Assembly (NCBI GenBank): GCA_015057365.1 | Contig: SVEN01000010.1 | Span: forward strand, 1 to 64,000 | Origin: Lachnospiraceae bacterium | GTDB taxonomy: Bacteria; Bacillota; Clostridia; Lachnospirales; Lachnospiraceae | DNA: 64,000 nucleotides | Direction: 5' to 3' | In this document: positions 15,721-24,498 of the stretch, in pieces | Position numbering within the stretch: position 1 is the stretch's first letter | Layout of the letters: each line of letters opens with the position of its first letter | The notes under the pieces: model-generated | Seen by the model: the letters and a program-made list of their open reading frames with translations, nothing else | Database searches by the model: none | What the model was told of the DNA's origin: nothing | Made by a program: the position numbers and the translations under genes

Positions 15721-15984
15721 TTACTTACACGCTCCTTCCCACGGCCACGGATATTCTACCCATTTCCAGCAATCGTCACAAAAACAATCGTAGGAAGAAA
15801 GCGGGCCGTAACATGCCGTATATTCCTTTACCATCTGCTCTCTCACCGCACACATATTCCGGTAATAAGCCAATGCCTCCTCGCACTTCGGATGTGTATC
15901 CAGAAACAGGCGCGCCTCGTCCATGGCAAAGCTTGCTTCGTTAATCTTGTGCAGCAACGTCATTCTGTCTTTTTCAGCGCCCAT
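15721..15984 (-). CDS. cotJB: spore coat protein CotJB
   Basis: The 87-aa protein has the CotJB pattern: a helical N-terminus with INEASFAMDEARLFLDTHPK, then YYRNMCAVREQMVKEY, and the closing KWVEYPWPWEGA. In Bacillus, CotJB sits in the spore coat with CotJA and CotJC, and the three form one operon expressed in the mother cell. Its ATG overlaps the cotJA stop (TGATG) and its stop overlaps the cotJC start, so the whole operon is translationally coupled. It has several extra cysteines (CACYG..CFCDDC region), which may allow cross-linking. Confidence 0.9.
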   Translation of the reverse strand: MGAEKDRMTLLHKINEASFAMDEARLFLDTHPKCEEALAYYRNMCAVREQMVKEYTACYGPLSSYDCFCDDCWKWVEYPWPWEGACK

Positions 15985-16466
15985 CAGTTACATCTCCTTC
16001 CATAGAATTCAAGGTCAAGCTCCTTAAAGATAGTACCGGTGGAGAAGCCCTCGCAGATTTCATAAAGCTTTCTCCAACTTTGCCACGGCACATAGGCCAT
16101 CGCAAGCGCCTTACCCGGCATATCCTCGTCACAGCATGCACCGTGCTTTTTTACTTCCCGATACATAGATTCTACCGAACAGCCACAGTGTTCCTCCTTC
16201 TTCTCCTCTTTCTTGCAACCGCAATCCATTCCACCCATCACTTCCGGTTTCTTGCAACCACAGTCCATTCCACCCATCACTTCCGGCTTCTTACAACCGC
16301 AGTCCATTTCCGGCTTTTTACACTCGCAGTCCACGCCGCCCATTACTTCCGGTTTCTTGCAGCCGCAGTCCATGCCGCCCATTACTTCCGGTTTCTTACA
16401 GCCGCAGTCCATGCCGCCGGCATATCTTCTGTTTCCGTAGTTGCCATAATTCCTATAATTATTCAT
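15984..16466 (-). CDS. cotJA: spore coat protein CotJA with Cys-rich repeat N-terminus
   Basis: I chose the ATG at 16464-16466 (MNNYRNYGN) because GGAAAGGAG lies 6 nt upstream. The product is 160 aa. The C-terminal third, AMAYVPWQSWRKLYE followed by GFSTGTIFKELDLEFYG, is the standard CotJA region. In front of it are about six copies of a 13-residue unit MDCGCKKPEVMGG, which is far longer than in the usual ~80-aa CotJA. The repeat is nearly identical at the DNA level in places, suggesting recent expansion. Cysteine pairs could bind metal or form disulfides in the coat. It is the first gene of cotJABC. Confidence 0.88.
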   Translation of the reverse strand: MNNYRNYGNYGNRRYAGGMDCGCKKPEVMGGMDCGCKKPEVMGGVDCECKKPEMDCGCKKPEVMGGMDCGCKKPEVMGGMDCGCKKEEKKEEHCGCSVESMYREVKKHGACCDEDMPGKALAMAYVPWQSWRKLYEICEGFSTGTIFKELDLEFYGRRCN

Positions 16467-16496
16467 AGAATACTCCTTTCCTTGTTCTCCGTAATC

Positions 16497-16523
16497 TATC
16501 ATATGAACCCTTTTCCGTTTTGT
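16497..16523 (-). promoter_or_regulatory. Possible mother-cell sigma (SigK/SigE-like) promoter of cotJ
   Basis: On the minus strand CATATGATA (16497-16505) fits the SigK -10 pattern CATAnnnTA, with AC 16 nt upstream (16522-16523). It lies 31 nt before the cotJA start. This is a short, degenerate match. Confidence 0.35.
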
Positions 16524-16539
16524 GAAACACGAATTGCTC

Positions 16540-16568
16540 TTGCAAATCACATGCTCCGGAATTATAAT
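16540..16568 (+). promoter_or_regulatory. SigA promoter of the zinc-ribbon gene
   Basis: TTGCAA (16540-16545), 17 nt, TATAAT (16563-16568), 58 nt before the ATG; divergent from the cotJ operon. Confidence 0.65.
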
Positions 16569-16626
16569 AAATGATAGAAACACCTACAAACCTTTTGTAA
16601 CACCGAATGAAAAGGAGAACTACATT

Positions 16627-17925
16627 ATGGCAAGTACGGGAAAATGTGAATATTGCGGCGGGGTCATCCTCAGTAGTGACAAAACCTGTCCTACCTGCGG
16701 TGCCACCAACCTTCACTATGTGGAGGATGCACCCTCTGTGGTTCTGACCCCGCATACCATAGAAGAACTGAAAGAATATTGTGCGGAACGTAACATGCCC
16801 TTACAGCGCATGCGGTTCTTTATCGGAGAGAACTATCAAAAACCGAAAGCCTTCGGCATCTATCAAAACAACGCGGGTGAGTTTGTGGTTTATAAAAACA
16901 AAGCCGACGGCTCCCGTTCCATACGCTACATCGGCCGTGATGAAGAATATGCGGTAAGTGAACTGTATCTGAAACTGCTGGATGAATGCCATAAGCGAAA
17001 CATCTGGCCGGATACACCGGACGGCAAACCGCCGAAGGTCACAAGAACAACTCCCGCCAAAGAAAAGCAAAAGAAGTCCAAATCATGGCTGCTTTACTTG
17101 CTCCTGATTTTCGGACTGATTGCGGCATTCGTCGGTTATTTCTTTACAAGAGTCCTTTTTGTCAGCATGGGCATTTTAGAGGAAGCAAAATTATGCATCT
17201 CCTCTTTTTTCAGCTTTGCCTTGTACTATTTATATAATCTGATTTATGTCCGCATCGTGCAGGTGGAACGAGAGAAGCAACTAGGAACACACTCTCCGGA
17301 TAAAAATACATTTCTAAGAAAAGAACATTTTATCATCGGTGCCCTGTTCGCCACGGCAGTTACCGTGCTTAACCTACTGTTAAAGCACCCTGTGTTTTAC
17401 ATGAATCTTTTGTTACTTGCCGGATTTTCCCTGTTTGCTTCCTGGGGATTGCCTCTTGGATTTATTATTTTAAACGAACTTCTGCGCTCACTGTTCGGAA
17501 GACTGTTTTCTAAAAAGAGAAAGTCAAAGAAGAAAAAAGCAGAGGAATTTTCCTGGAAAACCATAGCGATTATGCTGGCGATTTGCACCCTCTTTATTAC
17601 CGTTGTACCGATGATTGACGGCAACAAAAAGGAGGGCTACTATCAAACCTCTACCGGCATCTTTTACAAAATAGACAATGATGTTTACGAATACACCGAT
17701 TCCGGTTGGGACTATACCGACTATTCCACCGACTACCTGGACCCGGACGATTATGTCTATATGTACGATGATAGCTGGAGCTCCGACTGGGGGATGGACT
17801 CTTACGACCGGTTCGAAGATTCTTCTTACTATGATGACTACAATGGTTCGGACTCCGATTACGACTCCGGCAGCAGCTACGATTCCTGGGATAGCGGAGG
17901 AACCGATTGGGACAGCGATTGGTAA
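16627..17925 (+). CDS. zinc-ribbon membrane protein with acidic Tyr/Asp/Ser tail
   Basis: I chose the ATG at 16627 because AAAAGGAG precedes it; the longer frame would run into the promoter. The 432-aa protein begins with a zinc ribbon (CEYCGG...CPTCGA). A soluble domain of about 110 residues follows, then a basic linker (EKQKKSKSW). About five hydrophobic segments come next (~155-175, 185-205, 240-260, 265-295, 315-335), with a lysine-rich cytoplasmic loop. The last ~90 residues are almost only D, Y, S, G and W. I know no function. The tail resembles low-complexity surface or matrix segments. It is divergent from the cotJ operon but has a vegetative-type promoter. Confidence 0.7.
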   Translation: MASTGKCEYCGGVILSSDKTCPTCGATNLHYVEDAPSVVLTPHTIEELKEYCAERNMPLQRMRFFIGENYQKPKAFGIYQNNAGEFVVYKNKADGSRSIRYIGRDEEYAVSELYLKLLDECHKRNIWPDTPDGKPPKVTRTTPAKEKQKKSKSWLLYLLLIFGLIAAFVGYFFTRVLFVSMGILEEAKLCISSFFSFALYYLYNLIYVRIVQVEREKQLGTHSPDKNTFLRKEHFIIGALFATAVTVLNLLLKHPVFYMNLLLLAGFSLFASWGLPLGFIILNELLRSLFGRLFSKKRKSKKKKAEEFSWKTIAIMLAICTLFITVVPMIDGNKKEGYYQTSTGIFYKIDNDVYEYTDSGWDYTDYSTDYLDPDDYVYMYDDSWSSDWGMDSYDRFEDSSYYDDYNGSDSDYDSGSSYDSWDSGGTDWDSDW

Positions 17926-17948
17926 AACATCTCTTTATCTGCACGCAA

Positions 17949-17990
17949 AAAGAGCGACAAACTTCCCACCTACACAGTTTGCCGCTCTTT
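17949..17990. terminator. Bidirectional terminator
   Basis: The arms AAAGAGCG and CGCTCTTT are extended inward by CAAACT/AGTTTG with one mismatch. T-rich sequence follows on both strands, between the convergent zinc-ribbon and SASP genes. Confidence 0.8.
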
Positions 17991-18009
17991 CTTCTTACTT
18001 TGCTTTCTT

Positions 18010-18219
18010 TTACATTGCCTCCGACTCTTCCGGCAACTGTGCTGCCGCCTTTCTTCTCTTTGCCAAAATACCGCCGATGCGTCCTGTTTCCTTTGCGGAA
18101 AGAGAGCCCCAGCCGTTTGTCATTACCCGATCAAACAATCCAAGCTCCTTAGCAATCTCGTATTTTACCAGTTCCTCCGGCGATAATTCTTCCAACACAA
18201 TCGGTTTCTTTTTCTTCAT
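18010..18219 (-). CDS. alpha/beta-type small acid-soluble spore protein
   Basis: The 69-aa protein carries the SASP signatures KYEIAKELGLFDRV and GWGSLSAKETGRIGG. These proteins coat spore DNA in the forespore, protect it from UV and are degraded by GPR at germination; the cleavage region lies around the conserved EIA. The N-terminus is lysine-rich (MKKKKPIVLEE), and there is a slightly long alanine-rich C-terminus. It is one gene with its own transcript, ending in the terminator at 17949-17990. Its presence supports a spore-forming host. Confidence 0.9.
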   Translation of the reverse strand: MKKKKPIVLEELSPEELVKYEIAKELGLFDRVMTNGWGSLSAKETGRIGGILAKRRKAAAQLPEESEAM

Positions 18220-18305
18220 TCCGTCACCTGTTCCTTCCGTCTGTTTTTCCGTCCCGCACCTAAAATGCAGGCCTTCCCTTACAGTATTTACCTCTTTTTT
18301 CCTCG

Positions 18306-19181
18306 TTATACCGCGTTTTTTCTACCCTTTAGACTTTTCTTAAACTCCGTCCAAGCTTCTCCAACCGCCGGTTCCGCTACCACTACGTTTAACTCCGCCC
18401 CGATAAACATAATATACATGCAGGCATACAGCCAAACCATGCACAGTACAATAGCGGTCAGGCTACCGTACATGGCCGAATAATTTGACATGCGGTCAAT
18501 ATAAAAAGAGTATAGAAAGGAAAAACCGAGCCATCCGGCTGCACTGAGCACCGCTCCCGGAAGTTCTGCCATAGCGTGATTTGATTTCCGGTTAGGGATC
18601 AGCAAGTACAGTCCCCAGAAAAATCCCGCCAGAATCAGGAAAGAAACCACCGTCCGCAGACTGATAATCAAAAGTGCCCCATGCTCCAACAAAGGAACTC
18701 TGTTCTGAACATACACATAAATCCGATTTCCGAACACCAGCAGGAGCAGTGTTAGCACTAATATCACCGCGAACACCAGCGTATACCCCACAGACCAGAA
18801 CCGTAGTATGAAATAATTTCTCGTTTCCTTATTTCCGTACACCGCATTCATCCCCCGGATAATCACGAGAAATCCCCGGGATGCCGACCAAAGGGTTGCC
18901 ACCACCGAAATGGAGAGCAATGCTCCCGAGGTCTTTTGCATCACCTCATAGAGCAGCACTCCGATAAAGTCATGTACCGCCTCCGGAAATGCGGTCTGCA
19001 CCGCCGCCAGGAGCCGCTCCGTTTCTACCGGCAAAAACCGCACCAGCGTCAACAAAAAAATCAGAAAGGGCAAAAAGGAAAGGATGACGAAGAAGGCGGT
19101 CTGGGCCGCAAAGGCCGACACAGTGTCCTCCCGCAGCTTCCTTAGAAATGCTTTTACCATACAATAGCCTGCCCGTACCAT
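18306..19181 (-). CDS. YihY/BrkB-family membrane protein
   Basis: The 291-aa protein has about six membrane segments and the family pattern AFAAQTAFFVILSFLPFLIFL near the N-terminus, LWSASRGFLVIIRGMNAVYG in the middle and SAMYGSLTAIVLCMVWLYACMYIMFIGAELN late (quoted in pieces in the family description). The family was once called ribonuclease BN by mistake; it is now seen as an inner-membrane protein of unknown transport function. GGGAG precedes the ATG. It lies 29 nt after the SpoIID-like gene and may be co-transcribed with it. Confidence 0.88.
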   Translation of the reverse strand: MVRAGYCMVKAFLRKLREDTVSAFAAQTAFFVILSFLPFLIFLLTLVRFLPVETERLLAAVQTAFPEAVHDFIGVLLYEVMQKTSGALLSISVVATLWSASRGFLVIIRGMNAVYGNKETRNYFILRFWSVGYTLVFAVILVLTLLLLVFGNRIYVYVQNRVPLLEHGALLIISLRTVVSFLILAGFFWGLYLLIPNRKSNHAMAELPGAVLSAAGWLGFSFLYSFYIDRMSNYSAMYGSLTAIVLCMVWLYACMYIMFIGAELNVVVAEPAVGEAWTEFKKSLKGRKNAV

Positions 19182-19210
19182 ACCTTCTCCCTTCGCACAA
19201 TCTGTCTTAC

Positions 19211-20956
19211 TCAGTCGTAAATAAATCCCAGTTCCGTCCCCGGATAATACTCCTCGATAATGTCTTCACAGGTCTTTCCCTGTCGCGCCATGGCGTCCGC
19301 ACCGCATTGACTCATACCTACGCCGTGACCGTAACCGCCGCCGGCCACCAAATAGCCCGTTTCGTCCTTATAGATTCCCTTTTGCAGTGTAACAAACCCG
19401 CTGGGAAGCAATGCGGCACCCTCTACATTCTCGCCGTTTTCCCGGTAAATCATCGTATTTACGGGAGCCAGCACACTACGGATATTATATTCGTTTTTGA
19501 TTAAGAATACTCCCTTTTCCGCTACCAAAAGCAGTTTTGTGGCAATTTCTCCCTTCCCTTTCTCCCACACTTGCATACTTTTTACTTCTCCGACGGTTTC
19601 AATCGGTTTGCTGATATAGTCTCCTACCGCCTTATCGTAAGTCAGAATCTGCTCCGGCACTACCCTGTACCGTTCCTTTAATGTAACCTCTGCCCTTTTC
19701 GACAACTCCTCCAGAGAAAGAAAAGTCTGCCAACGGTACCATGGACTTTCTGTGTCGTAAACGGATTCCTTTGCTTGTAAATATGGCACAGCTTCTGCGT
19801 TTTCCCATACATCCTCCGCCGCCGCGGTATGTCCCGAGGAGGTAGAATAATAATAGCACTGCGCCACCTCTCCCTCATGAAACAATACCTGTCCGTGAGT
19901 CTCCTTTACCGCCAGTATCGCCTCCTCCGTCTCCGGGGTGTTGTTGTACACCTGGCAGGCGGTGCTATCATCCACATGGGCACCGTAGGCGGCATACCGA
20001 TTGGCCAGAAGCTCTGTATAGGCATAGCTCCGGGCGCAGATTGCCTGGGCCTTTAGCGCCTCTACACCAAAGGAGGACGGCATCTCGCTGGGCAGTACCG
20101 CATACAAATACTCCTCCATGGTAACCTCATTCACCAAGAGCAAACCATCCTCCCTCGCTTCGATTTCTAAGATTCCCCGGTAGGCCGGAGTTCCTCCCGC
20201 ACGTTTTATACTAAACACCGTGATTTTTCCGTCCACGTCATCCGGTGTCACCACTCGTCTTCCTTCTTTTCCGGTAAAGTCCTTCATTGAAAGACTGCAC
20301 CGTTCTCCCGCCGTAAAATGCGCTTTCTCTTCTCCCGTCTCTACCGTAAAGCCGCAGTCCGCCGTAAACGCTACAGTCTCATGATAATATCCCCGGTATC
20401 CGTCCGTTCCCAACAATACCCGGATTTTCTTTAGCTCCGGTGCTTTCGTCAGCAGTGCCGCACAAAGCTTACCGTCCTCTAAAATAAATGTATTTTCTTC
20501 AGAACCCACCAATACCTTCCCGGTCGGCTCCTCCGCCAACCCGCCGTACAACCGGTATACCCGGAAATCCTCTGCCAGCGGTAGTACCCCGTAGCCCTCA
20601 AGCTCCATTCCGCTCTCATCTACCCGCAGTACCTTTGCCGTTATCTTGTCCGGCTTTATCACAAGAGATGTAATTTTATCCCCTAGTACCGTCAAATCCC
20701 CCACGCACTCCGTAAGAGCCTCTTGTAGCTTTCCTTTCGTAGAAAAGGTCTGCTCCTTCTCCTCATAAAAGAAGGTAATGCTCTCCTCCGAAGACTCCAG
20801 AATCCACACATTTTTTAACTCCTTAGGCTCCGTTACCGCAGGCGTCGGCGTGCCGGATGGGGCTTCCCCGTCTCCCCAAATCCCCTTTTCCTTCAAAAAA
20901 AACAGCAGTACCGCAAAAAGAAGTACCGCCGTCAGAACTATGATTCTCTTTTTCAT
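19211..20956 (-). CDS. SpoIID/LytB-domain protein
   Basis: I chose the ATG at 20954-20956 (MKKRIIVLTAVLLF) because GGAGGGAG lies just upstream. The product is 581 aa. An N-terminal membrane anchor is followed by about 250 residues without a clear domain. The SpoIID core has EYLYAVLPSEMPSSFGVEALKAQAICARSYAY (given here as its family hallmark). It continues with STACQVY, YYYSTSSGHTAAAEDVW and the closing GGYGHGVGMSQCGADAMA. SpoIID-type proteins are lytic transglycosylases acting on stripped glycan. This one is larger than SpoIID itself, so it is a paralogue rather than the engulfment enzyme. Confidence 0.85.
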   Translation of the reverse strand: MKKRIIVLTAVLLFAVLLFFLKEKGIWGDGEAPSGTPTPAVTEPKELKNVWILESSEESITFFYEEKEQTFSTKGKLQEALTECVGDLTVLGDKITSLVIKPDKITAKVLRVDESGMELEGYGVLPLAEDFRVYRLYGGLAEEPTGKVLVGSEENTFILEDGKLCAALLTKAPELKKIRVLLGTDGYRGYYHETVAFTADCGFTVETGEEKAHFTAGERCSLSMKDFTGKEGRRVVTPDDVDGKITVFSIKRAGGTPAYRGILEIEAREDGLLLVNEVTMEEYLYAVLPSEMPSSFGVEALKAQAICARSYAYTELLANRYAAYGAHVDDSTACQVYNNTPETEEAILAVKETHGQVLFHEGEVAQCYYYSTSSGHTAAAEDVWENAEAVPYLQAKESVYDTESPWYRWQTFLSLEELSKRAEVTLKERYRVVPEQILTYDKAVGDYISKPIETVGEVKSMQVWEKGKGEIATKLLLVAEKGVFLIKNEYNIRSVLAPVNTMIYRENGENVEGAALLPSGFVTLQKGIYKDETGYLVAGGGYGHGVGMSQCGADAMARQGKTCEDIIEEYYPGTELGFIYD

Positions 20957-21059
20957 ACTCCCTCCGGACAATCTTTTTTATAAACCTATGATGTCCGAAA
21001 GTAAAATATACCTGTCCTATTTTAGGGAGTCCTTGCTCCCTTCTCATCGTATCCTTACT

Positions 21060-21731
21060 CTATTCTTCCTCTTCGCCCGTCAGTTTTCTTCCCAATCGCG
21101 AGAAAATGGCCTCAATGAGAAGCTGTAACAGTAAATAGAAAATCACCGCACATGCCAGAGCAAAAAAAGGATATTGCGTCTTCAATCCGTTTGCAAGCAT
21201 CACCTGTGCCAAATCATTCACACCGACAAGTCCCACCAACGAAGACATCTGCAGTAAAATACATACAAGACGCTTAATCTCAAACAAGGACTGCTCCGTC
21301 ACAAACGGAAGCAAGGCCGTGAAAAACTCTCTTCTGGCTCTGCGATTTACCGCCGCGCTTCTGGCCTCTGTCTCCTTTTTGATATTACGGGACAAAATAT
21401 CCGAAAGATGACCGCCTGCATAGAACCCGAATACAAGTACCGCAATCAGCAGTCCACCCCGATGCATTCCTCCCAGGAACGTATAATACCACAGCAAAAG
21501 TGCCAGATAAATCGGTGTTCCCTTAGTCAAAAAGGCTACTGCCGTTCCCAAGCGCTGCAACCATTTGTACCCGGAAGTGCGCAAAAAGGACAATACTGCC
21601 GCAAATACACAGCCTACCGCCAGTGCCAGAGCAAAGATAAGGAGTGTAAATACGCAACCTTTGATAATACGCAGATAAGCTCCGCCTCCGATTAAATTGT
21701 TATATACCGCATCGTAAATATTCCGTAACAT
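21060..21731 (-). CDS. amino-acid ABC transporter permease
   Basis: The 223-aa protein has about five membrane helices. The cytoplasmic EAA-type loop is visible around ARREFFTALLPFVTEQSLFEIKRL, and GTPIYLALLLWYYTFLGG is typical of the HisM/GlnP family. It starts 42 nt after the stop of the solute-binding protein gene, in the same operon. No ATPase gene is nearby, so the transporter must borrow one, or this pair is a remnant. The EAA loop lacks the usual A-x-G spacing that I would expect, which may mean diverged coupling. Confidence 0.75.
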   Translation of the reverse strand: MLRNIYDAVYNNLIGGGAYLRIIKGCVFTLLIFALALAVGCVFAAVLSFLRTSGYKWLQRLGTAVAFLTKGTPIYLALLLWYYTFLGGMHRGGLLIAVLVFGFYAGGHLSDILSRNIKKETEARSAAVNRRARREFFTALLPFVTEQSLFEIKRLVCILLQMSSLVGLVGVNDLAQVMLANGLKTQYPFFALACAVIFYLLLQLLIEAIFSRLGRKLTGEEEE

Positions 21732-21773
21732 GCTTTTGATTCCTCCGTTTCCCTTTTCCTTCCCGCATATCCG

Positions 21774-22631
21774 TTATTCCAACACTAGGTACGCGTATTC
21801 CCGCATGGTGTAATATCCCTTGGTTACAAGATAATCCTTTTCTCCCGGAGATGTGTTTTTACTGGTACCGTAAGCAAGGAGCAGATCTACCTTTCCGCTG
21901 TTCAGCAGGGTAAAACTATCCTTCGGCTCAATTACAACCGTTTCAAACCGATATCCGGTCCGCTTTTCAAGCTCCGCTAAAAATGCCACGGAAAAACCGC
22001 ACGGCACGCCATTCTCATCTACCCGGTCAATCGGCGGCACCGTTCCGGTCACACCTACATACAATGTTCTTTTCCCGGAAGAGTCTTTCTTCTCATAAAG
22101 GTCCAACGGCTCGTCCGCATCCACATAGGCTACCTTAAGGGCTGCAAGCGTTCCGTCGTCCTCCAGTTCGGAAATGGCGGCATTTAATTCCTGCTGTAAT
22201 GCTGCGTCTGCCGTGCGCATCGCCATGGCAAAGGAAAGGCGTCCGCCTCCTTCCACACCGTTCGACGTATCCTTCGGCACTTGTACCCTCTTTAAGCCGG
22301 TCTCCGTGCGAATCAGGTACTCCGCCGTCACGTCCGGACAACAAATCACATCCGCGCGATCGCTTTTTAATTCATATAACAATTCATCCATATCCGATAC
22401 CCCATGGTATCCGGCAAGCTTTGTTCCGAGAATGGTCTCAAACAATACCTCCGCGTTCTCCTCCGGAAGTCGCGCCGCATCCACACCTGCCATCACGCAA
22501 CCCTCCAGCTGCTCCGACGACGTTATCGCCTTCCCTTTCGCATCCGGCTTAGCAAACCCTGCCGCCGTTGCTATCAGTAACAGAACCACCGTTACCGCCA
22601 CAGCCCAAAGGCCGATTACACCTTTCTTCAT
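21774..22631 (-). CDS. transporter substrate-binding protein
   Basis: The 285-aa protein has a signal or anchor helix (GLWAVAVTVVLLLIATAAGF) without a lipobox cysteine. It then has two segments of the periplasmic-binding type-II fold: ADVICCPDVTAEYL and, in the C-terminal half, GVTGTVPPIDRVDENGVPCGFSVAFLAELEKRTGY (read in parts) with LLAYGTSKN. The C-terminal half resembles amino-acid binding proteins. It is coupled to the permease downstream. The substrate cannot be told. Its start follows AGGGAGG. Confidence 0.75.
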   Translation of the reverse strand: MKKGVIGLWAVAVTVVLLLIATAAGFAKPDAKGKAITSSEQLEGCVMAGVDAARLPEENAEVLFETILGTKLAGYHGVSDMDELLYELKSDRADVICCPDVTAEYLIRTETGLKRVQVPKDTSNGVEGGGRLSFAMAMRTADAALQQELNAAISELEDDGTLAALKVAYVDADEPLDLYEKKDSSGKRTLYVGVTGTVPPIDRVDENGVPCGFSVAFLAELEKRTGYRFETVVIEPKDSFTLLNSGKVDLLLAYGTSKNTSPGEKDYLVTKGYYTMREYAYLVLE

Positions 22632-22643
22632 ATTAACCTCCCT

Positions 22644-24395
22644 TTACTCCACCCTAAGTCCGATAATCCGCTCGTCTCTCGTTCCTACCACAATTGTATT
22701 TCCGAACACCGCCGGTGTTGCCTCCAACGTCGTATTCAGCGCTACGGAATCCAGTAATGTTCCGTCTGCTCCGTTAAACAGCAGTACCGTTCCGTCGGAG
22801 CAGCACTGCACCAGATACGCTTCTCCTGTTTGGGTATACAGCGTCACGGTAGAACTCCAGGCATAGTCGGTAAGCTCCGTCAGCCAAATTGCCTCTCCGG
22901 TCTCGGTATCTAAAGATACCAGATAGCCGGAAGACAAGCTCGGGGTCCGGGACACAGAATAAATAATCTGCCCCTCGATAGCACCCTTCCCCAACACACC
23001 GGTAGCCAGGATGCCGCCCTCCACGCCGTCCACATTATGACAGGCAAAAGGCTTCTTCCAAACAATACTTCCGTTTGCCGCATTTAACTTATAAATCGCC
23101 ACCTCTCCCATGGAATGCTCATCCAAAATTGCTTCCGTCAGAGTCGTCGCCAGATAAATAAAATCTCCGTTCTCTTCCTTGGAATAAATCGGAGAAGAGT
23201 TTACATCTCCGTATACGTCCTGCGCCCACACCATGGACATGGTATTGACATCCAGGCAGTAAAACACACCTCCGTTATCCCCAACATACAAATAGTTGTC
23301 ATTTACCACAGCGGAATTCTCCATCCCCCAGGTAAAGGCTTCCTCCGTGGCCCGTGCTGTTGTGTAAGTATAATCCGCCACATGCTCCGGGTTTACCGAA
23401 AGCGTACCGGCCTTAACATCGTACTCCGTATTAAGCTTTACGGTATACAGCACACCGTTCTCTCCCGGATAAAACAGGGTATCTGTTTTTGCATCAATCA
23501 CCGGGGAACTGTCATAGGCGTGGAAGGTACGGTGCGCCATCTCATCATTATAGCCGAACTCGTACAACTTCCGCCCGTCAATGAGACTGTAAATATAGGC
23601 TCTCGGGCTGACATTCTCCCCAAAAAGTCCGGTCTGGGCATCGCCGGAGCCCAGCACCAGAAGCGGAATCCCGGATGGGTGCAGGGACGCAGTCCCCTTA
23701 AATACCATACCGATATGGATCGCCGGTCTGCTCTCGGTACCGTCCTCCAAATCAAGAAAATGAACATACCCATCCATACCGGAATAGATCACTTCCGTAA
23801 AATTCTCCTTCGCCTTTTTCTCCGGATACAGATTCATAATCTGCTTTGTCTCTTCTGGCCAGGAAATAATGAGCGGTTGTCCGGTCCAACCGTTACCGGA
23901 CCAGAAGCTTGTCCCGCTTGACTTTAAAAGCTTTCCGGTATCGAAGCTCCAAAATTCCTCCGCAAACGTTTTCTTTGAAATATCCGCCGTACCGTAAGAG
24001 GTGGCAGTTCTGTGATAATTGCCCCGAAAGGTAAAAATGCCTTCCACCTGTCCCGCAATCAATTCATCCGTAAATGAAACCGGCTCCGGTCGCATATAGG
24101 CATAATCCTCGTCCCACACAATGGTCTCGCCGCTCTTTGTAAAACGGATGGTTTCCGTAATTCCCAGTACGGAAGGATCGGTCAGAGTGGTACAAGTGAC
24201 CTTCCCGTCCGCCCCGGCCGTATTCTCCGGATGGTACTCCGTTGACGCCATTCCCGTGGTATCGTGTTTTAAATTATATAAATAGCGGATACCTCCCGCC
24301 GATGAAATCTTTTTCAGTAGTAACACTCCCGCTCCGCAACCGAGCAGGAAAAGACCGCAAAGTACTACTATCGCAATCTTTGTCCGTTTCTTCAT
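22644..24395 (-). CDS. PQQ-like beta-propeller extracellular protein
   Basis: I chose the ATG at 24393-24395 (MKKRTKIAIVVLCGLFLLG) because AGGAGG lies 9 nt upstream; the product is 583 aa. An N-terminal membrane anchor with a cysteine near a lipobox-like LLGCG suggests a lipoprotein. The body has repeating blade motifs such as WSGNGWTGQPLI, GSGDAQTGLFG, VNDNYLYVGDNGGVFYCLD, ATGVLGKGAIEGQIIYS and VNTTLEATPAVFGNTIVVG-type strands. This is the pattern of BamB/PQQ propellers used as protein scaffolds. No quinoprotein catalytic residues are evident. It lies 12 nt upstream of the binding-protein gene and is likely in the same operon. Confidence 0.8.
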   Translation of the reverse strand: MKKRTKIAIVVLCGLFLLGCGAGVLLLKKISSAGGIRYLYNLKHDTTGMASTEYHPENTAGADGKVTCTTLTDPSVLGITETIRFTKSGETIVWDEDYAYMRPEPVSFTDELIAGQVEGIFTFRGNYHRTATSYGTADISKKTFAEEFWSFDTGKLLKSSGTSFWSGNGWTGQPLIISWPEETKQIMNLYPEKKAKENFTEVIYSGMDGYVHFLDLEDGTESRPAIHIGMVFKGTASLHPSGIPLLVLGSGDAQTGLFGENVSPRAYIYSLIDGRKLYEFGYNDEMAHRTFHAYDSSPVIDAKTDTLFYPGENGVLYTVKLNTEYDVKAGTLSVNPEHVADYTYTTARATEEAFTWGMENSAVVNDNYLYVGDNGGVFYCLDVNTMSMVWAQDVYGDVNSSPIYSKEENGDFIYLATTLTEAILDEHSMGEVAIYKLNAANGSIVWKKPFACHNVDGVEGGILATGVLGKGAIEGQIIYSVSRTPSLSSGYLVSLDTETGEAIWLTELTDYAWSSTVTLYTQTGEAYLVQCCSDGTVLLFNGADGTLLDSVALNTTLEATPAVFGNTIVVGTRDERIIGLRVE

Positions 24396-24498
24396 TCCAA
24401 ACATCCTCCTGTTCCCGTTCTCCCACACCCATCCGTGTGTTTCCTTCTTTTCGGCGCAAACCAACGCCGTCCCGCAACTAACCTCTAATCATCTGCAC

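Larger units (their letters stand above)
15401..15721 (-). pseudogene. cotJC: cotJC, 5' part, interrupted by the mobile element
   Basis: Residues 1-63 (15533-15721) match the N-terminus of the manganese-catalase-like spore coat protein CotJC: MWSYERRLQYPV, then SQFGGPDGELAASMRYLSQR and GLLTDIGT. The family is about 180-200 aa. Here the frame runs into element DNA and stops after 43 unrelated residues, losing most metal ligands. The start overlaps the cotJB stop (TAATG). The missing C-terminal part should lie at the far end of the element, left of this window. Excision would restore the gene, so in the mother cell it may be functional after rearrangement. Confidence 0.85.
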
